Numbered from the stretch's first letter, positions 17,711-27,565 are shown. The stretch is DNA of 64,000 nucleotides from Methylomonas fluvii (GCF_014850975.1 NZ_JACXST010000002.1:992001-1056000), one strand, 5' to 3'. The notes: a model not told the origin generated them from the sequence alone. Made by a program: numbers and translations.

Positions 17711-17809
17711 CACGCGACGGCAACAACAGTCGCGTGACGGCCCAGCCGTCTGCACCACACTTTAACAACCTCGCCAAAAGCCCATTCCTCTCCCGATAAA
17801 ACCGGGAGA
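17711..17809. repeat. Two hairpins between sulP and the DUF2490 gene
   Basis: An 8-bp inverted repeat (CACGCGAC 17711-17718, GTCGCGTG 17729-17736) follows the sulP stop but lacks a T-run. A second 7-bp hairpin (17789-17795, 17803-17809) sits ~35 nt before the next start and would lie in its leader. Confidence 0.4.
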
Positions 17810-17844
17810 TACAGGAGCTTTTGCTTAAATTTTGGAGAATCGTC

Positions 17845-18558
17845 ATGCCCACACTATCGCGAACATTCTTTTATTCATGCTGCGCATGCTCGCTGCTGGC
17901 CATTTCGGCTTCTGTAAACGCCGATGAATTGGTAGAGGACTCCGGCGCTTGGTTGCAAGCCGTAGCCGAAGGCAGCATGGGTTTTATCGATCCCAGCCTG
18001 AAAAACGGCCGGGTCTGGCTCGAAGGCCAATCGCGCTTCGATGGCGATTGGGGCCATTGGTATCAAGGCATGGTGCGCACGGCGGCCGGTTATTCCTTGA
18101 GCGACCGCGCCACTATCTGGGCCGGTTACACTTGGCTACCGACTCAAAACATCGGTAAATCTTATGTCGCGCAACAGGATATTTGGCCGGCGTTTAGGTA
18201 TGTATTGCCCACGGAAATAGGCACTTTTACCTTCCGCACCATGTGGGAAACCAACTTTTTAAACGGCAGCCAACTACGCGAACGTCCCCGGCAGATGATC
18301 AAATTCATGCATCCCCTCGAGTTCGAACCGCGCTTGAGCTTGATTGCTTGGGACGAAGCCTTTTACCGGGTCAATTCCACCACGTTTGGCGGCAAGTCCG
18401 GATTTGATCAAAACCGCGCGTTTGCCGGTTTCGGTTGGAGCTTCAACAAAAATGTCAGAACCGAATTGGGTTACATGAACCAATATCTCGATAACGCCAA
18501 TCACAGTGCGGCGACGATGCGACATTTGGGCATGGCGTCGGTGTTTGTTAACTTTTAA
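17845..18558 (+). CDS. DUF2490-family outer-membrane protein
   Basis: A 237-residue exported protein. ATG 17845 has TTGGAGA upstream and opens a signal peptide (MPTLSRTFFYSCCACSLLAI, cleaved after SVNA). The mature part shows alternating aromatic beta strands and ends in phenylalanine (ASVFVNF), typical of a small outer-membrane barrel. WLEGQSRFDGDWGHWYQ and QNRAFAGFGWSFN fit the DUF2490 family. Function is unknown. It lies in the carbon-uptake region, just before the mgtA-like gene. Confidence 0.75.
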   Translation: MPTLSRTFFYSCCACSLLAISASVNADELVEDSGAWLQAVAEGSMGFIDPSLKNGRVWLEGQSRFDGDWGHWYQGMVRTAAGYSLSDRATIWAGYTWLPTQNIGKSYVAQQDIWPAFRYVLPTEIGTFTFRTMWETNFLNGSQLRERPRQMIKFMHPLEFEPRLSLIAWDEAFYRVNSTTFGGKSGFDQNRAFAGFGWSFNKNVRTELGYMNQYLDNANHSAATMRHLGMASVFVNF

Positions 18559-18608
18559 GCGGCAGACGTTAAACACGATCCCCACTAAAACGATTGTCAA
18601 GGTCGCAG

Positions 18609-21143
18609 ATGCCCAGCAAAGTCATACCAAAACCCGCAAAACCGTTTTGGCATAATCCGATTTCGGAATTATTCCAACAGTTGCAAACCGATGAACGCGG
18701 CCTAACCCAGCCGGAAGCGGCTTCGCGTCTGAAACGCTATGGCGATAACCGTTTACAAAATCACAAACCGCCCAGCACTATCAGCTTATTTTTCGGGCAA
18801 TTCAAAAGCTCGATTATTCTGATCCTGCTGTTTGCCACCGGCCTGTCCTTTTACCTGCACGACAAACTCGACGCGGCCATCATCCTGAGCATCATTCTGA
18901 TGAGCGCGCTGCTGGGCTTTTGGCAGGAAAAAGGCGCCGCCGACGCCGTCAGCAACTTACTGGCGATGGTGCAAATCCGGGTCGCCGTATTGCGCGACGG
19001 CACTTTCCAAGAATTGCCCGCGGAACAAATCGTCCCCGGTGACATCGTTCAGTTAAAGGCCGGCGACGTGATTCCAGCCGACTGCCGGCTGCTAAGTTCC
19101 GACAACCTGTTCGTCGACGAAGCCATTCTCACCGGCGAAAGCTACCCCGCGGAGAAATACGTCACCGACCTGCCGATCAACACAGGCCTCAACCAGCGCC
19201 AAAACTGCCTGTGGATGGGCTCGCACGTACAAAGCGGCAGCGCCACGGCCCTGGCGGTCGCGACCGGTTCCGGCAGCGAATTTGGCAAACTCTCCGAACG
19301 CATCAAACTAAAAGCGCCGGAAACCGAATTCGAACACGGCGTGCGCCGCTTCGGTTATCTACTGATGGAAGTCACATTGATCCTGGTCATCATGATCTTT
19401 GCGGTCAACGTCTATCTGGACAAACCGATCATGGACTCGTTTCTGTTCGCGCTGGCCCTGGCGGTGGGCTTGACGCCGCAGCTGTTACCGGCGGTGATCA
19501 GCATCAATCTCGCGCACGGCGCCAAACGCATGGCCGAACAAAAAGTCATCGTCAAACAACTGGCTGCTATCGAAAATTTCGGCAGCATGAACGTGTTGTG
19601 TTCCGACAAAACTGGCACGCTGACCGAGGGCACGGTGCAACTGAAAGACACGCTGGATATTGGCGGCCAGACCAGCGACAAGGTGGCACGCTACGCTTAC
19701 CTTAATTCCATATTCGAAACCGGCTTCAACAACCCTATCGATCAGGCCATCCGCCAGTTCAAAACTTTTGCTGTCGCCGAGAACGGCAAGCTCGACGAAA
19801 TCCCTTACGACTTTCATCGCAAGCGGCTAAGTATGCTGGTGCTAGATCAAGGCGAAACCTTGATGATCTGCAAAGGCGCGTTGAACAATATCCTGGAAAT
19901 TTGCGACACGGTGGAAAACGCCGACGGCGAGCTGCAGCCGATCATGACCGCTGCGGATGCCATTCAGCAACGCTACCGGGACTATAGCCATCAGGGCTTC
20001 AGAACCCTGGGCGTCGCTTACAAACCCATGCCTGGTAAAACCAAATTTGCTAAGGATGACGAAACCGACTTGCGCTTCCTGGGCTTTTTAACCTTCTTCG
20101 ACCCGCCAAAAGCCGATTGCGCGGAAACCATCGCCTTGTTACGCGAACAAGGCGTGACCTTAAAAATCATCACCGGCGATAACCGTTTAGTGGCAGAAAC
20201 CGTGGCAGTTCAGTTGGGCTTAGAGTCTCCGGCCATTCTGACCGGAACCGATCTGGCCGGCATGAGTGAAAGAGCCTTGATCAATCGAGTCGCCCAGGTG
20301 AATCTGTTCGCCGAAATCGAACCCAATCAGAAAGAGCGCATCATCGTTGCTTTAAAGAAAGCCGGCTTCGTGGTCGGTTACATGGGCGACGGCATTAACG
20401 ATGTCTCGGCATTGCACGCCGCGGATGTAGGCATTTCGGTGGACAGCGCCGCCGATGTCGCCAAGCAAACCGCGCAAATCGTACTGCTGGAAAAAAATCT
20501 GCGGGTCTTGCTGGCAGGGATTCGCGAAGGCCGCACGACCTTTGCCAATACCCTTAAGTATGTGTTCATGGCTACCAGCGCCAACTTCGGCAATATGTTC
20601 AGCATGGCCGGCGCGTCGCTGTTCTTGCCCTTTCTGCCGTTACTCCCCAAACAAATCTTGCTGACCAATCTACTGACCGATTTTCCGGAAATGACCATCG
20701 CGTCGGACAACGTCGATCCGGAAATGCTCGGCAAGCCGCACCGTTGGGATATAGCCTTTATCCGTAAATTTATGATTACCTTCGGCATTATCAGCTCGGT
20801 GTTCGATTATCTGACCTTCGGCCTGTTGTTGTGGCTGCAGGTGCCGGTCGAGCAATTTCGCACCGGCTGGTTTAGCGAATCGGTGATTTCCGCTGCGCTG
20901 ATCGTGTTCGTGGTACGCAGCCAAAACAGCTTGTTCAGCAATCGTCCGGGCAAGTATTTGATCATCACCACCGCCACCATCGTCGCGCTGACTATGGCAC
21001 TGCCTTATACGCCCTTGGCGCCGTTTATTGGCTTTCAGCCCCTGGCTCCGGCTATTTGCGGCTGGCTAGGTTTGATCGTATTGCTTTACATCCTGACTGC
21101 AGAATTGGCGAAACGGATTTTCTATCGTCACGTAAGCTTATAG
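18609..21143 (+). CDS. mgtA: Magnesium-type P-type ATPase (MgtA/MgtB family, P3B)
   Basis: An 844-residue P-type ATPase. ATG 18609 has CAAGG upstream; the open frame begins 5 codons earlier at TTG. Motifs are TGES (LTGESYPAEK), the phosphorylated Asp in SDKTGTLTEG, KGAL, TGDN and MGDGINDVSALHAADVGISV. The C-terminal membrane part (NFGNMFSMAGASLFLPFLPL, then LLTNLLTDFPE) is typical of MgtA/MgtB. It imports Mg2+ down its gradient at the cost of ATP. No Mg2+-sensing leader is evident: only ~50 nt separate it from the previous gene. Confidence 0.92.
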   Translation: MPSKVIPKPAKPFWHNPISELFQQLQTDERGLTQPEAASRLKRYGDNRLQNHKPPSTISLFFGQFKSSIILILLFATGLSFYLHDKLDAAIILSIILMSALLGFWQEKGAADAVSNLLAMVQIRVAVLRDGTFQELPAEQIVPGDIVQLKAGDVIPADCRLLSSDNLFVDEAILTGESYPAEKYVTDLPINTGLNQRQNCLWMGSHVQSGSATALAVATGSGSEFGKLSERIKLKAPETEFEHGVRRFGYLLMEVTLILVIMIFAVNVYLDKPIMDSFLFALALAVGLTPQLLPAVISINLAHGAKRMAEQKVIVKQLAAIENFGSMNVLCSDKTGTLTEGTVQLKDTLDIGGQTSDKVARYAYLNSIFETGFNNPIDQAIRQFKTFAVAENGKLDEIPYDFHRKRLSMLVLDQGETLMICKGALNNILEICDTVENADGELQPIMTAADAIQQRYRDYSHQGFRTLGVAYKPMPGKTKFAKDDETDLRFLGFLTFFDPPKADCAETIALLREQGVTLKIITGDNRLVAETVAVQLGLESPAILTGTDLAGMSERALINRVAQVNLFAEIEPNQKERIIVALKKAGFVVGYMGDGINDVSALHAADVGISVDSAADVAKQTAQIVLLEKNLRVLLAGIREGRTTFANTLKYVFMATSANFGNMFSMAGASLFLPFLPLLPKQILLTNLLTDFPEMTIASDNVDPEMLGKPHRWDIAFIRKFMITFGIISSVFDYLTFGLLLWLQVPVEQFRTGWFSESVISAALIVFVVRSQNSLFSNRPGKYLIITTATIVALTMALPYTPLAPFIGFQPLAPAICGWLGLIVLLYILTAELAKRIFYRHVSL

Positions 21144-21167
21144 TCACCATATTTCTTAAAAAACACC

Positions 21168-22225
21168 GGCGTTGTTGCATAAATCGAGGCAAAGGTAAAT
21201 TACCCCTACCCCAGTCTGCCAGACGGATTTAGGGCATGACCACGGTGATCGGCGTTCCCAACTGGGTAAACCGATTTAATAGCGCCGCACGGATTTGAAG
21301 TTCGGCGACTTGGCTAGTAAAGATACGCGCATTGACCCGTTCGCCCAGTAGTTTGAAGCAACGCATTTTGGTTTCCACCAGGCTGCGACGATGATAACCA
21401 CTCCATTTCTTCCAGATGGCTCTGCCTAACCGTTGCGTGGCACGTAGCGTTTCATTTCGGACTTGAGCCCCTGGCGTATTTCTTTCCAGGGTTTACCGTT
21501 CTTGCGGACGGGAATAATCGCCTCGGCATCGCGCTCAACGATTGAGGTGTGCGCGTTCTTGGTGTCATATGCGCCGTCACCGCTGACTGAATCGATGCGT
21601 TCGTCGCGAGTTATCTGATTCAGCATATCGGGCAACACCTGCGCGTCACCGACACGATTCGATGTCACTTCAATCGCCCGAATTTCCAAGGTTTCAGCAT
21701 CAATACCCAAATGAACCTTGCGCCATTGCCGACGGTACTCGGCGCCATGCTTCTTAGTTTTCCATTCGCCTTAGCCCAGCATTTTCACGCCCGTACTGTC
21801 CACCAACAGATGTAAGCCATTCAGGTTGGGACGATAGGAAATACAGACTTGCAGATGCTGTTGGCGACGGCAGAGTGTCGTGTAATCAGGCGTGGGCCAA
21901 TCCAGTCCCGACAGCTTCAACAAACTGGCCACCATGCCACTGGCTTGTCGTAATGCCACTCCGAATAGATTCTTAACCATCAAGCAAAACTGGATGGCGG
22001 CATCAGAAAACTTCTCAGATCGACCTCGCTTACCGCTACCAGGGGATAACCAATCCATCTTTTTATCAATCCACAACAGCATCGCGCCACGTTGCTTCAG
22101 AGATTGATTATAGTCACGCCAGTTCGTGGTTCGATATTTCTTCGGTTGCGGCTTGGACATTCCAGTTGTGGGTCAATAAATTCACCCCCAACATGGGGTC
22201 GGCAGTCGATTTATGCAACAAAGCC
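21168..22225 (-). mobile_element. Degraded IS5-family insertion sequence
   Basis: Near-identical inverted ends GGC(G/T)TTGTTGCATAAATCGA lie at 21168 and, inverted, at 22225, enclosing 1058 bp and one transposase frame on the minus strand. The size and ends fit the IS5 family. I see no clear target duplication (ACACC left, ACATC right). Confidence 0.8.
21229..22160 (-). pseudogene. IS5-family transposase, inactivated
   Basis: The frame starts MSKPQPKKYRTTNWRDYNQS at 22160 and contains the DDE-transposase parts VDSTGVKMLG and GDGAYDTKNAHTSI. It is broken twice. A TAA replaces an expected Glu codon right after KMLG (around 21773-21775). A one-base frameshift near 21436 follows VPRNG, after which KWSGYHRRSLVETKMRCFK continues in another frame to a stop at 21229. 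The element is therefore unlikely to move on its own. Confidence 0.85.
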
Positions 22226-22575
22226 ACATCGCCATCAAAACTACGTTAAGACGGCCTGCAACTGGTTTCAAATCAACGCGTGCTTTTAGCCAATTCGAGG
22301 GCGTAGGGACATGTCCGAGTATGCGTAAACATCACAAACTTCGGACAAAGTATTTTGGAGTTTTGGCTACCCAAGCAAACGGGATAATTGTGTAACAACT
22401 ATTAAAATTCCGGACGTCCGCTTAGCACAGAATTGCAGTCACAGCCTAGATGCTGACCTAAGAATGGAAATGCCCCATCCCAACGCTTCTAACCTCCAAT
22501 AACTGTCACTCAATACCGGCGTCATTAGGTCGCAACCGATGGCCGATTTCGCGAGGAATATACTCACAGCGCCGA
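22226..22575. other. Intergenic region after the IS element
   Basis: No gene, RNA or repeat is recognisable. It separates the IS from the msrQ stop codon and has no obvious terminator for the leftward msr transcript. Confidence 0.4.
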
Positions 22576-23205
22576 CTAAACAGCCTTTTGATGTGCGGTG
22601 CGGTTACCGGCTAAGCGGTAAGCCACACGCATACCCAGCAGCAAAGCCAATACAAGCGCAAACATTATGGGTCTGGTTAGATCTTTTTTTACCAACCAGC
22701 CGAAATGCACCACGCCGGCAATCGCGCAGGGATAGGTTAAGCGATGTAATGCCCGCCAGCGTTTGCCGCCCAGGCGGCGGATAATGGCGTCATTTGAAGT
22801 CAATGCCAGCGGAATCAGCACTACAAATGCGCTAAAGCCGATGGTGATGTAGGGCCGTTTCAGGATGTCTTTAGCGATTGCCGGCCAATCGAAAAATTGA
22901 TCCAAAACCAAATAGGTCGCAAAGTGCAAAGCAGCATAAAAGAATGCAAATACGCCCAACATGCGCCGCAAGCGCATCAGCCATAAGCAACCCGATAGAC
23001 GCCGCAGCGGGGTGATTGTTAAAGTAATCAGCAAAAAACTCAAAGCCCAAAACCCGGTAACGTGGGTCATTTTTTCAATGGGATTGGCACCCAACTCATC
23101 CGCATAAGCGGCTACGGCCAATTTGGCGAACGGCAGCAAAGCCGTCAGAAATACAGCCGCTTTCACCCGGACCAGCCCACGGTTGTCGAGATTTTTGATC
23201 GTCAT
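22576..23205 (-). CDS. msrQ: MsrQ, heme membrane subunit of periplasmic methionine sulfoxide reductase
   Basis: A 209-residue membrane protein of the MsrQ/YedZ family (ferric-reductase-like) with about 6 TM helices. Family segments are TGFWALSFLLITLTITPLRR, LMRLRRMLGVFAFFYAALHF and WRALHRLTYPCAIAGVVHF; the His residues are candidate heme ligands. It passes electrons from the quinone pool or flavin reductase to periplasmic MsrP. It begins 3 nt after the msrP stop. Confidence 0.95.
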   Translation of the reverse strand: MTIKNLDNRGLVRVKAAVFLTALLPFAKLAVAAYADELGANPIEKMTHVTGFWALSFLLITLTITPLRRLSGCLWLMRLRRMLGVFAFFYAALHFATYLVLDQFFDWPAIAKDILKRPYITIGFSAFVVLIPLALTSNDAIIRRLGGKRWRALHRLTYPCAIAGVVHFGWLVKKDLTRPIMFALVLALLLGMRVAYRLAGNRTAHQKAV

Positions 23206-23208
23206 GGC

Positions 23209-24141
23209 TTAAAAATTCCGCTGCAAGTCCATGCCGGCGTACAGTGCCGCGACTTCGTCGGTGTAGCCGTTGAACATCAGGGTTTTGCGTTTCAGAAACT
23301 CGCCGATGCGCCGCTCCTTGGCCTGGCTCCAGCGCGGATGATCGACCTCGGGATTGACGTTGGCATAAAAGCCGTATTCGCCGGGCCCGGCTTTCATCCA
23401 ACTGGTCAAGGGCTGCTGTTCAACCAGCCGGATTTTGACGATGGATTTGGCACTTTTAAACCCGTATTTCCAGGGCGTCACGATGCGGACCGGCGCGCCG
23501 TTTTGCTTGGGCAACACCTCCCCATACAAGCCAAAGGTCAACAAAGTCAAGGGATGCATGGCTTCGTCCATCCGCAAGCCCTCGCGATAGGGCCAATCCA
23601 GCACCGCGGCTTTTTGTCCCGGCATTTGGGCCGGATCGTGTAGGCTGACAAATTCGACAAACTTGGCATTGCCGGTCGGTTCCACCCGCTTGAGCAATTC
23701 CGCCAGCGAATAACCAACCCACGGCACCACCATCGACCAGGCTTCCACGCAGCGCAGGCGATAAACCCGTTCTTCCAACGCCGCCATTTTCAATAACTTG
23801 TCAATATCAAACACCTGGGCTTTTTTCACTTCGCCTTCTACCGTGATGGTCCAGGGCCGGGTTTGCAGGGTGCCGGCATTGATGGCGGGCTGATCTTTAC
23901 TGGTGCCGAACTCATAAAAGTTGTTGTATTGGGTAACATCCCGCCGTGGCGTGAGTTCATCCGCCGCGCTGTATTTAGATTTTCCAAGCTCGCCCAAATT
24001 ATCCATCGCCCATAGTGCCTGCGGCCAAACCGCCGCCAGCGCGGCACCGCCTGCCGTTTGCATAAATTTTCGCCGTGCCTGGAACAGGGCTTGCGGCGTG
24101 ATTTCCGAGGAAGGGATAGCGGGTGGTTTGTAGGGTTTCAT
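23209..24141 (-). CDS. msrP: MsrP, periplasmic molybdenum methionine sulfoxide reductase
   Basis: A 310-residue sulfite-oxidase-fold molybdoenzyme (YedY). It has a Tat signal ([18 protein letters not shown]), the molybdopterin Cys in [15 protein letters not shown], and [20 protein letters not shown]. It repairs oxidised methionine in periplasmic proteins. Full length. It lies downstream of the bufferin operon on the same strand with only ~46 nt between; E. coli msrPQ is also tied to copper/HOCl stress regulation, so a functional link to the copper genes is plausible but inferred. Confidence 0.95.
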   Translation of the reverse strand: MKPYKPPAIPSSEITPQALFQARRKFMQTAGGAALAAVWPQALWAMDNLGELGKSKYSAADELTPRRDVTQYNNFYEFGTSKDQPAINAGTLQTRPWTITVEGEVKKAQVFDIDKLLKMAALEERVYRLRCVEAWSMVVPWVGYSLAELLKRVEPTGNAKFVEFVSLHDPAQMPGQKAAVLDWPYREGLRMDEAMHPLTLLTFGLYGEVLPKQNGAPVRIVTPWKYGFKSAKSIVKIRLVEQQPLTSWMKAGPGEYGFYANVNPEVDHPRWSQAKERRIGEFLKRKTLMFNGYTDEVAALYAGMDLQRNF

Positions 24142-24187
24142 TTCAATGAGCCTCTGCTCTAATAATAAGGGTGATTCGCCAGCCGAA

Positions 24188-24922
24188 TTAATCTGCGCGC
24201 GTAGCCAAGTCGACGGCGGTTTCTGCTATTCGGTCCTGATCGGGCGATACCAGCGCTACGGAGTCCGGCGCCAATCCTGGTACTGGCTGGCCGTTCCAAG
24301 TGTCAATCAAGCGTTTCGCCGTCAGTAAACCAACAGGGCTGTCCGCATTTTCTTGGTCATGCGCAGAAACCCAAGCATTGCATAATCCGGCCGTATCGAC
24401 CTTGCCGACTGCATAGTAGATTTGCTCGCTGCAGCCTGATCCGCCCAACAAAGTGGATACGCAGATAATGTGGGTCGGTGCGACTGCTGTAGCGGCTTGC
24501 GCACCGCCTAGTGAAAACTCGCGCAGCGCCTGTCTGACGCATAAAAGCTGCCCGACCAGGTTTTGCCGCAAAATTTCCCGCCATTGCTCCCGATCTATAC
24601 CACCAGTCGGCACAGCAATCTCCAGGTCGGTATTCGTCACCAGCACATTCAAGCGGCCCCAATAGGCGGCAAGTACATCAAACATACTGTTGACCTGGCT
24701 TTCCCGGCTAAGATCCGCCTGAAATATCATGGCTTGTCCCTGTTTGGCCCGAATCCGCTGAGCAATGCGGTCCGCTGCCGCGCTTTCGTGCCAATAATTG
24801 ATCAACACCTTGGCACCGGCGGCAGCAAACGCTTCCGCCACCACGGCGCCGATGCCGCAGTCGCCGCGAATCACCAATGCTGTTTGCCCCGATAGCGGCG
24901 CTTCGCCGTTCAGAATGTTCAT
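24188..24922 (-). CDS. Short-chain dehydrogenase/reductase in the bufferin operon
   Basis: A 244-residue SDR. The open frame reaches 25051, but ATG 24922 ([20 protein letters not shown]) gives the normal SDR N-terminus and overlaps the doxX stop as ATGA. The nucleotide motif is altered (RGDCGIGA instead of TGxxxGIG), while the catalytic YxxxK is kept (YYAVGK) after a Ser in [10 protein letters not shown]. Substrate unknown. Its coupling to doxX-bufC-bufB suggests it belongs to the cluster, perhaps in peptide or redox chemistry; that is inference, as SDRs are not standard members. Confidence 0.75.
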   Translation of the reverse strand: MNILNGEAPLSGQTALVIRGDCGIGAVVAEAFAAAGAKVLINYWHESAAADRIAQRIRAKQGQAMIFQADLSRESQVNSMFDVLAAYWGRLNVLVTNTDLEIAVPTGGIDREQWREILRQNLVGQLLCVRQALREFSLGGAQAATAVAPTHIICVSTLLGGSGCSEQIYYAVGKVDTAGLCNAWVSAHDQENADSPVGLLTAKRLIDTWNGQPVPGLAPDSVALVSPDQDRIAETAVDLATRAD

Positions 24923-25440
24923 GCGTTCTCCCGTTTTAGCGCCGACCTGATTGCGCCGACATTCACCGGGAAAAAGTAGCGGCTTATCCAGGCATCGAGC
25001 GACAGTTTGCCCGGCCCCTGCAAGCAACAAACTAACAACATGACGCCCCATTCTTTATGTTGCTCAATGCCGGCGCCGCCCAAATCAGGGTAAGAAATCA
25101 CCGCGACGATATTGAGTAAAAACAGCAATACTGCCGCAACGCGCCCGCAAAGACCCAGTGCCAGTAAGACTGGACCGATAAGCTCGATTGCGGTCGCCAG
25201 CACTGCTGCCAAGTCGGCAGGCAATAGCGGCACGGCGTATTCGTTTTCGAAGAGATATAAGGTGCTGTCCCAGCTTTGGATTTTCAGCAGACCGGAAATC
25301 CAGAACGCATAAGCAACCCAGCAGCGCAGCAGCAAACTGCTCCACGGGGTTAAACTGCCCAGTAACAGACCGCAGCGGCTGCCCCAGCCTTGCGGCTGAT
25401 AAAACGGCGCTAATAATTTGGCAATCATGTGTGTATGCAT
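24919..25440 (-). CDS. DoxX-family membrane protein of the bufferin cluster
   Basis: A 173-residue DoxX protein with about 4 TM helices: LLLRCWVAYAFWISGLLKI, AVLATAIELIGPVLLALGL, GRVAAVLLFLLNIVAVIS and WGVMLLVCCLQGPG. DoxX-type proteins are regular partners of DUF692/DUF2063 copper-peptide clusters, where a redox or quinone-linked role is suspected. It starts 4 nt from the stop of the bufC gene. Met5 is an alternative start. Confidence 0.85.
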   Translation of the reverse strand: MHTHMIAKLLAPFYQPQGWGSRCGLLLGSLTPWSSLLLRCWVAYAFWISGLLKIQSWDSTLYLFENEYAVPLLPADLAAVLATAIELIGPVLLALGLCGRVAAVLLFLLNIVAVISYPDLGGAGIEQHKEWGVMLLVCCLQGPGKLSLDAWISRYFFPVNVGAIRSALKRENA

Positions 25441-25443
25441 GGG

Positions 25444-26220
25444 TTAGGCATCCGCAAGATAAAAATCGGTTAACAGGCCTTTAAGCAAGCAGCGTTGCAA
25501 CAGGATAGGCAGGTTTGCATCGGGGTGATCGGTAAGTAAGGTCTCGACGGCTTCACTTAGCGCAGTGCCAACGGCCAACAGCTGTAGAAATTGATATTCC
25601 GCCTGATCCAGATAATCGATTTCGACGTGCCGACCCGGACGGTACAGCAGTAAGCGGCAAGCACCGATACGCAAATCGATGTATTCCCGGCCTGCGTCAT
25701 CGGCCTGGTTACTGGCCCAGATCCGGGCTATCGGATAGTCCGAGGCGATGAAGCGTGCGCTGGGATGCAGTCTGAAAACCAATCGGCCGTAGGCAGCGGG
25801 ATCGATCTGCGCTAACGCTGCCGCGGACAGTATCGGCGCATCGGCAGCGTGATAGGCTTCGTGCCACAGCCACTCCAACTTGGCGACATCGGCTAAATAA
25901 ACCAAACCTTGCGCCGCGGCAAACCCGCTTATCAGCTCGGAAAAATGCGCGCCGTATGCCGATAGACACGCCGATTGTGGCGGATAGCTTTTGATGTAAG
26001 CAGCGGCCAGCCCGGCAAAAAAGCTATCGCCGACCAGACGGTTTACGACCGGATAGCTGTCGCGCAATGCGGCTGTTAAACCAAGCCGGGTATTATTTCG
26101 ATAAATAGCCAGCCGTTGCTCGGCACTCAGGCCTATCGACTTGACGCCCGCCGGCACCTGTTGGGATTCTTGCAACACATAGCTGGAAAAATCCCGCTGT
26201 AACTCACGCAGCCTGTGCAT
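25444..26220 (-). CDS. bufC: BufC-type (DUF2063) partner protein
   Basis: A 258-residue DUF2063 protein (HvfC/BufC/MbnC-like): LRELQRDFSSYVLQ, RLAIYRNNTRLGLTAALRDSYP, VNRLVGDSFF, DVAKLEWLWHEAYHA and FRLHPSARFIASDYPI are family hallmarks. In methanobactin and bufferin pathways such proteins bind the precursor and form a heterodimer with the DUF692 oxidase to install copper-binding heterocycles from cysteine. It overlaps bufB by 17 nt. Confidence 0.88.
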   Translation of the reverse strand: MHRLRELQRDFSSYVLQESQQVPAGVKSIGLSAEQRLAIYRNNTRLGLTAALRDSYPVVNRLVGDSFFAGLAAAYIKSYPPQSACLSAYGAHFSELISGFAAAQGLVYLADVAKLEWLWHEAYHAADAPILSAAALAQIDPAAYGRLVFRLHPSARFIASDYPIARIWASNQADDAGREYIDLRIGACRLLLYRPGRHVEIDYLDQAEYQFLQLLAVGTALSEAVETLLTDHPDANLPILLQRCLLKGLLTDFYLADA

Positions 26221-27085
26221 AAGCCTGCTCCATATAACAATCGGCAGTCGCGGCTTCCGCCACTAATACCGACCAGGGCGGCAGATCGGCATCCCATTCG
26301 ATCAAGGTTGGACGGCAACCGAAACGTTGTATGGCTGTTTGATAGAGTTGCCAGACCGCTTCGCAGACCGGCGCATTGTGCGTGTCGATCAGAATGCTCT
26401 GCCCGCCGAATTGATTGACGGTATGCCCTGCCAGATGAATTTCGCCAACTTTGTCTGCGGCTATGTCGTTTAAATACGCCAGCGCCTGCCAACCATGGTT
26501 TACGCAAGACACGTAAAGGTTATTCACGTCTAACAAAATCCCGCAGCCGCAACGCCGGGCAAGTTCGTTGAGAAATTCGCTTTCCGAATAGCTGGAAAAG
26601 CCGTATTCCAGATAGCTGGAAGGATTCTCGATCAACAGCGGCCTGCGCAGGTAATCCTGCACCTGCGAGATGCGCGCAGCGACATGGGCCAGTGTTTCGT
26701 CGGTATACGGTAACGGCAACAGATCGTTCAAGTACCTGCCGCCGAAGGCACTCCAGCTTAAATGCTCGGACACCAGTCCCGGTTCGATCCGCTGAATCAG
26801 ATCGCGCAGTTGCCGCAAGTGTTGCCAATTCAACGGGTCGACGGAACCCAACGACATGCCGACCCCATGCAAACTAATCGGATAATCGGCTCGGATGGCT
26901 TCCAAGTCGCGTAACGGAATACCGCCGTTGCTGAAGTAGTTTTCGCTATGGACTTCCAACCATCCAGGCCTAACGGGGTTGTTTAAGGCATCCCAATGAT
27001 GTTGCGAGCGAAGTCCGATTCCGGCTCGCGCCGGAATCGCCGAGCTCACTGTTGCATGTCTAGCGTGTTGCTTAGTGAGAGTCAT
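26204..27085 (-). CDS. bufB: BufB-type DUF692 multinuclear iron oxidase
   Basis: A 293-residue DUF692 (MbnB/HvfB/BufB) TIM-barrel enzyme. Metal-binding motifs appear in order: WLEVHSENYF, ISLHGVGMSLGS, LVSEHLSWS, LLIENPSSY, ILLDVNNLYVS, EIHLAGH, LIDTHNAPV and LIEWDADLP. The family uses a diiron/triiron site to convert Cys residues of a precursor peptide into oxazolone/thioamide or 5-thiooxazole groups. The precursor gene lies 134 nt upstream. Full length and intact. Confidence 0.93.
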   Translation of the reverse strand: MTLTKQHARHATVSSAIPARAGIGLRSQHHWDALNNPVRPGWLEVHSENYFSNGGIPLRDLEAIRADYPISLHGVGMSLGSVDPLNWQHLRQLRDLIQRIEPGLVSEHLSWSAFGGRYLNDLLPLPYTDETLAHVAARISQVQDYLRRPLLIENPSSYLEYGFSSYSESEFLNELARRCGCGILLDVNNLYVSCVNHGWQALAYLNDIAADKVGEIHLAGHTVNQFGGQSILIDTHNAPVCEAVWQLYQTAIQRFGCRPTLIEWDADLPPWSVLVAEAATADCYMEQAYAQAA

Positions 27086-27146
27086 GTCTTACTCGATTTA
27101 ATGGTGAAACGGTGTTGTCTATACGCCGCAGAACCTTGTGAGCGGG

Positions 27147-27169
27147 ATGCCGGCAATCACTGCCGGCAT
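27147..27169. promoter_or_regulatory. Hairpin between bufA1 and bufB
   Basis: A perfect 9-bp inverted repeat (ATGCCGGCA, loop ATCAC, TGCCGGCAT) lies in the 134-nt gap after the precursor gene. Without a T-run it is more likely a 3' stabiliser or attenuator that lets bufA1 mRNA outnumber bufBCD mRNA, as is common for precursor peptides. A chance dispersed palindrome is possible. Confidence 0.5.
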
Positions 27170-27219
27170 GACTACGCACTTTAATGGTTCGCGCGGCCCA
27201 GTAACCGGCATCTGTGCCG

Positions 27220-27498
27220 TTATTTCATGTCCGCCGGCGCTTCCATACTGCCGCCGACGATCCTCTCGCAAGTACCGGCAGGCACGGCGATAAACGCGTC
27301 TTTTTGATTGTCGGCAGTGGAGTGTCCGGCACAGGCATTGGAGAGTGTTTTACAGTCGTTCTTGCCGGCTTTGGCTACGCCGTAACATTTCTCCATGTCT
27401 TTTTTGTCGGCGGCAAAGGCTGCCGATGGCAAGCCTGACGCCCCTAAAGCAATCAGAGAGGCCAAAGCGGTCGATACAACAGTGTTTACGTTTTTCAT
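27220..27498 (-). CDS. bufA1: BufA1-type (DUF2282) bufferin precursor
   Basis: A 92-residue DUF2282 protein with a signal peptide (MKNVNTVVSTALASLIALGA...AFA, cleavage near residue 29). The mature part carries four Cys: MEKCYGVAKAGKNDC, LSNAC and VPAGTCERIVGGS. This pattern defines bufferin-1 precursors, whose cysteines are modified by DUF692/DUF2063 enzymes to chelate copper in the periplasm. It is the first gene of the minus-strand operon, and a -24/-12 promoter lies ~70 nt upstream of its start. Confidence 0.9.
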   Translation of the reverse strand: MKNVNTVVSTALASLIALGASGLPSAAFAADKKDMEKCYGVAKAGKNDCKTLSNACAGHSTADNQKDAFIAVPAGTCERIVGGSMEAPADMK

Positions 27499-27565
27499 CA
27501 GTTTTTTCCTAGTCGTTAATTAATTTAGTGGAGCCCACCGATTTGCCGGCAGACGCTTAACTAAT

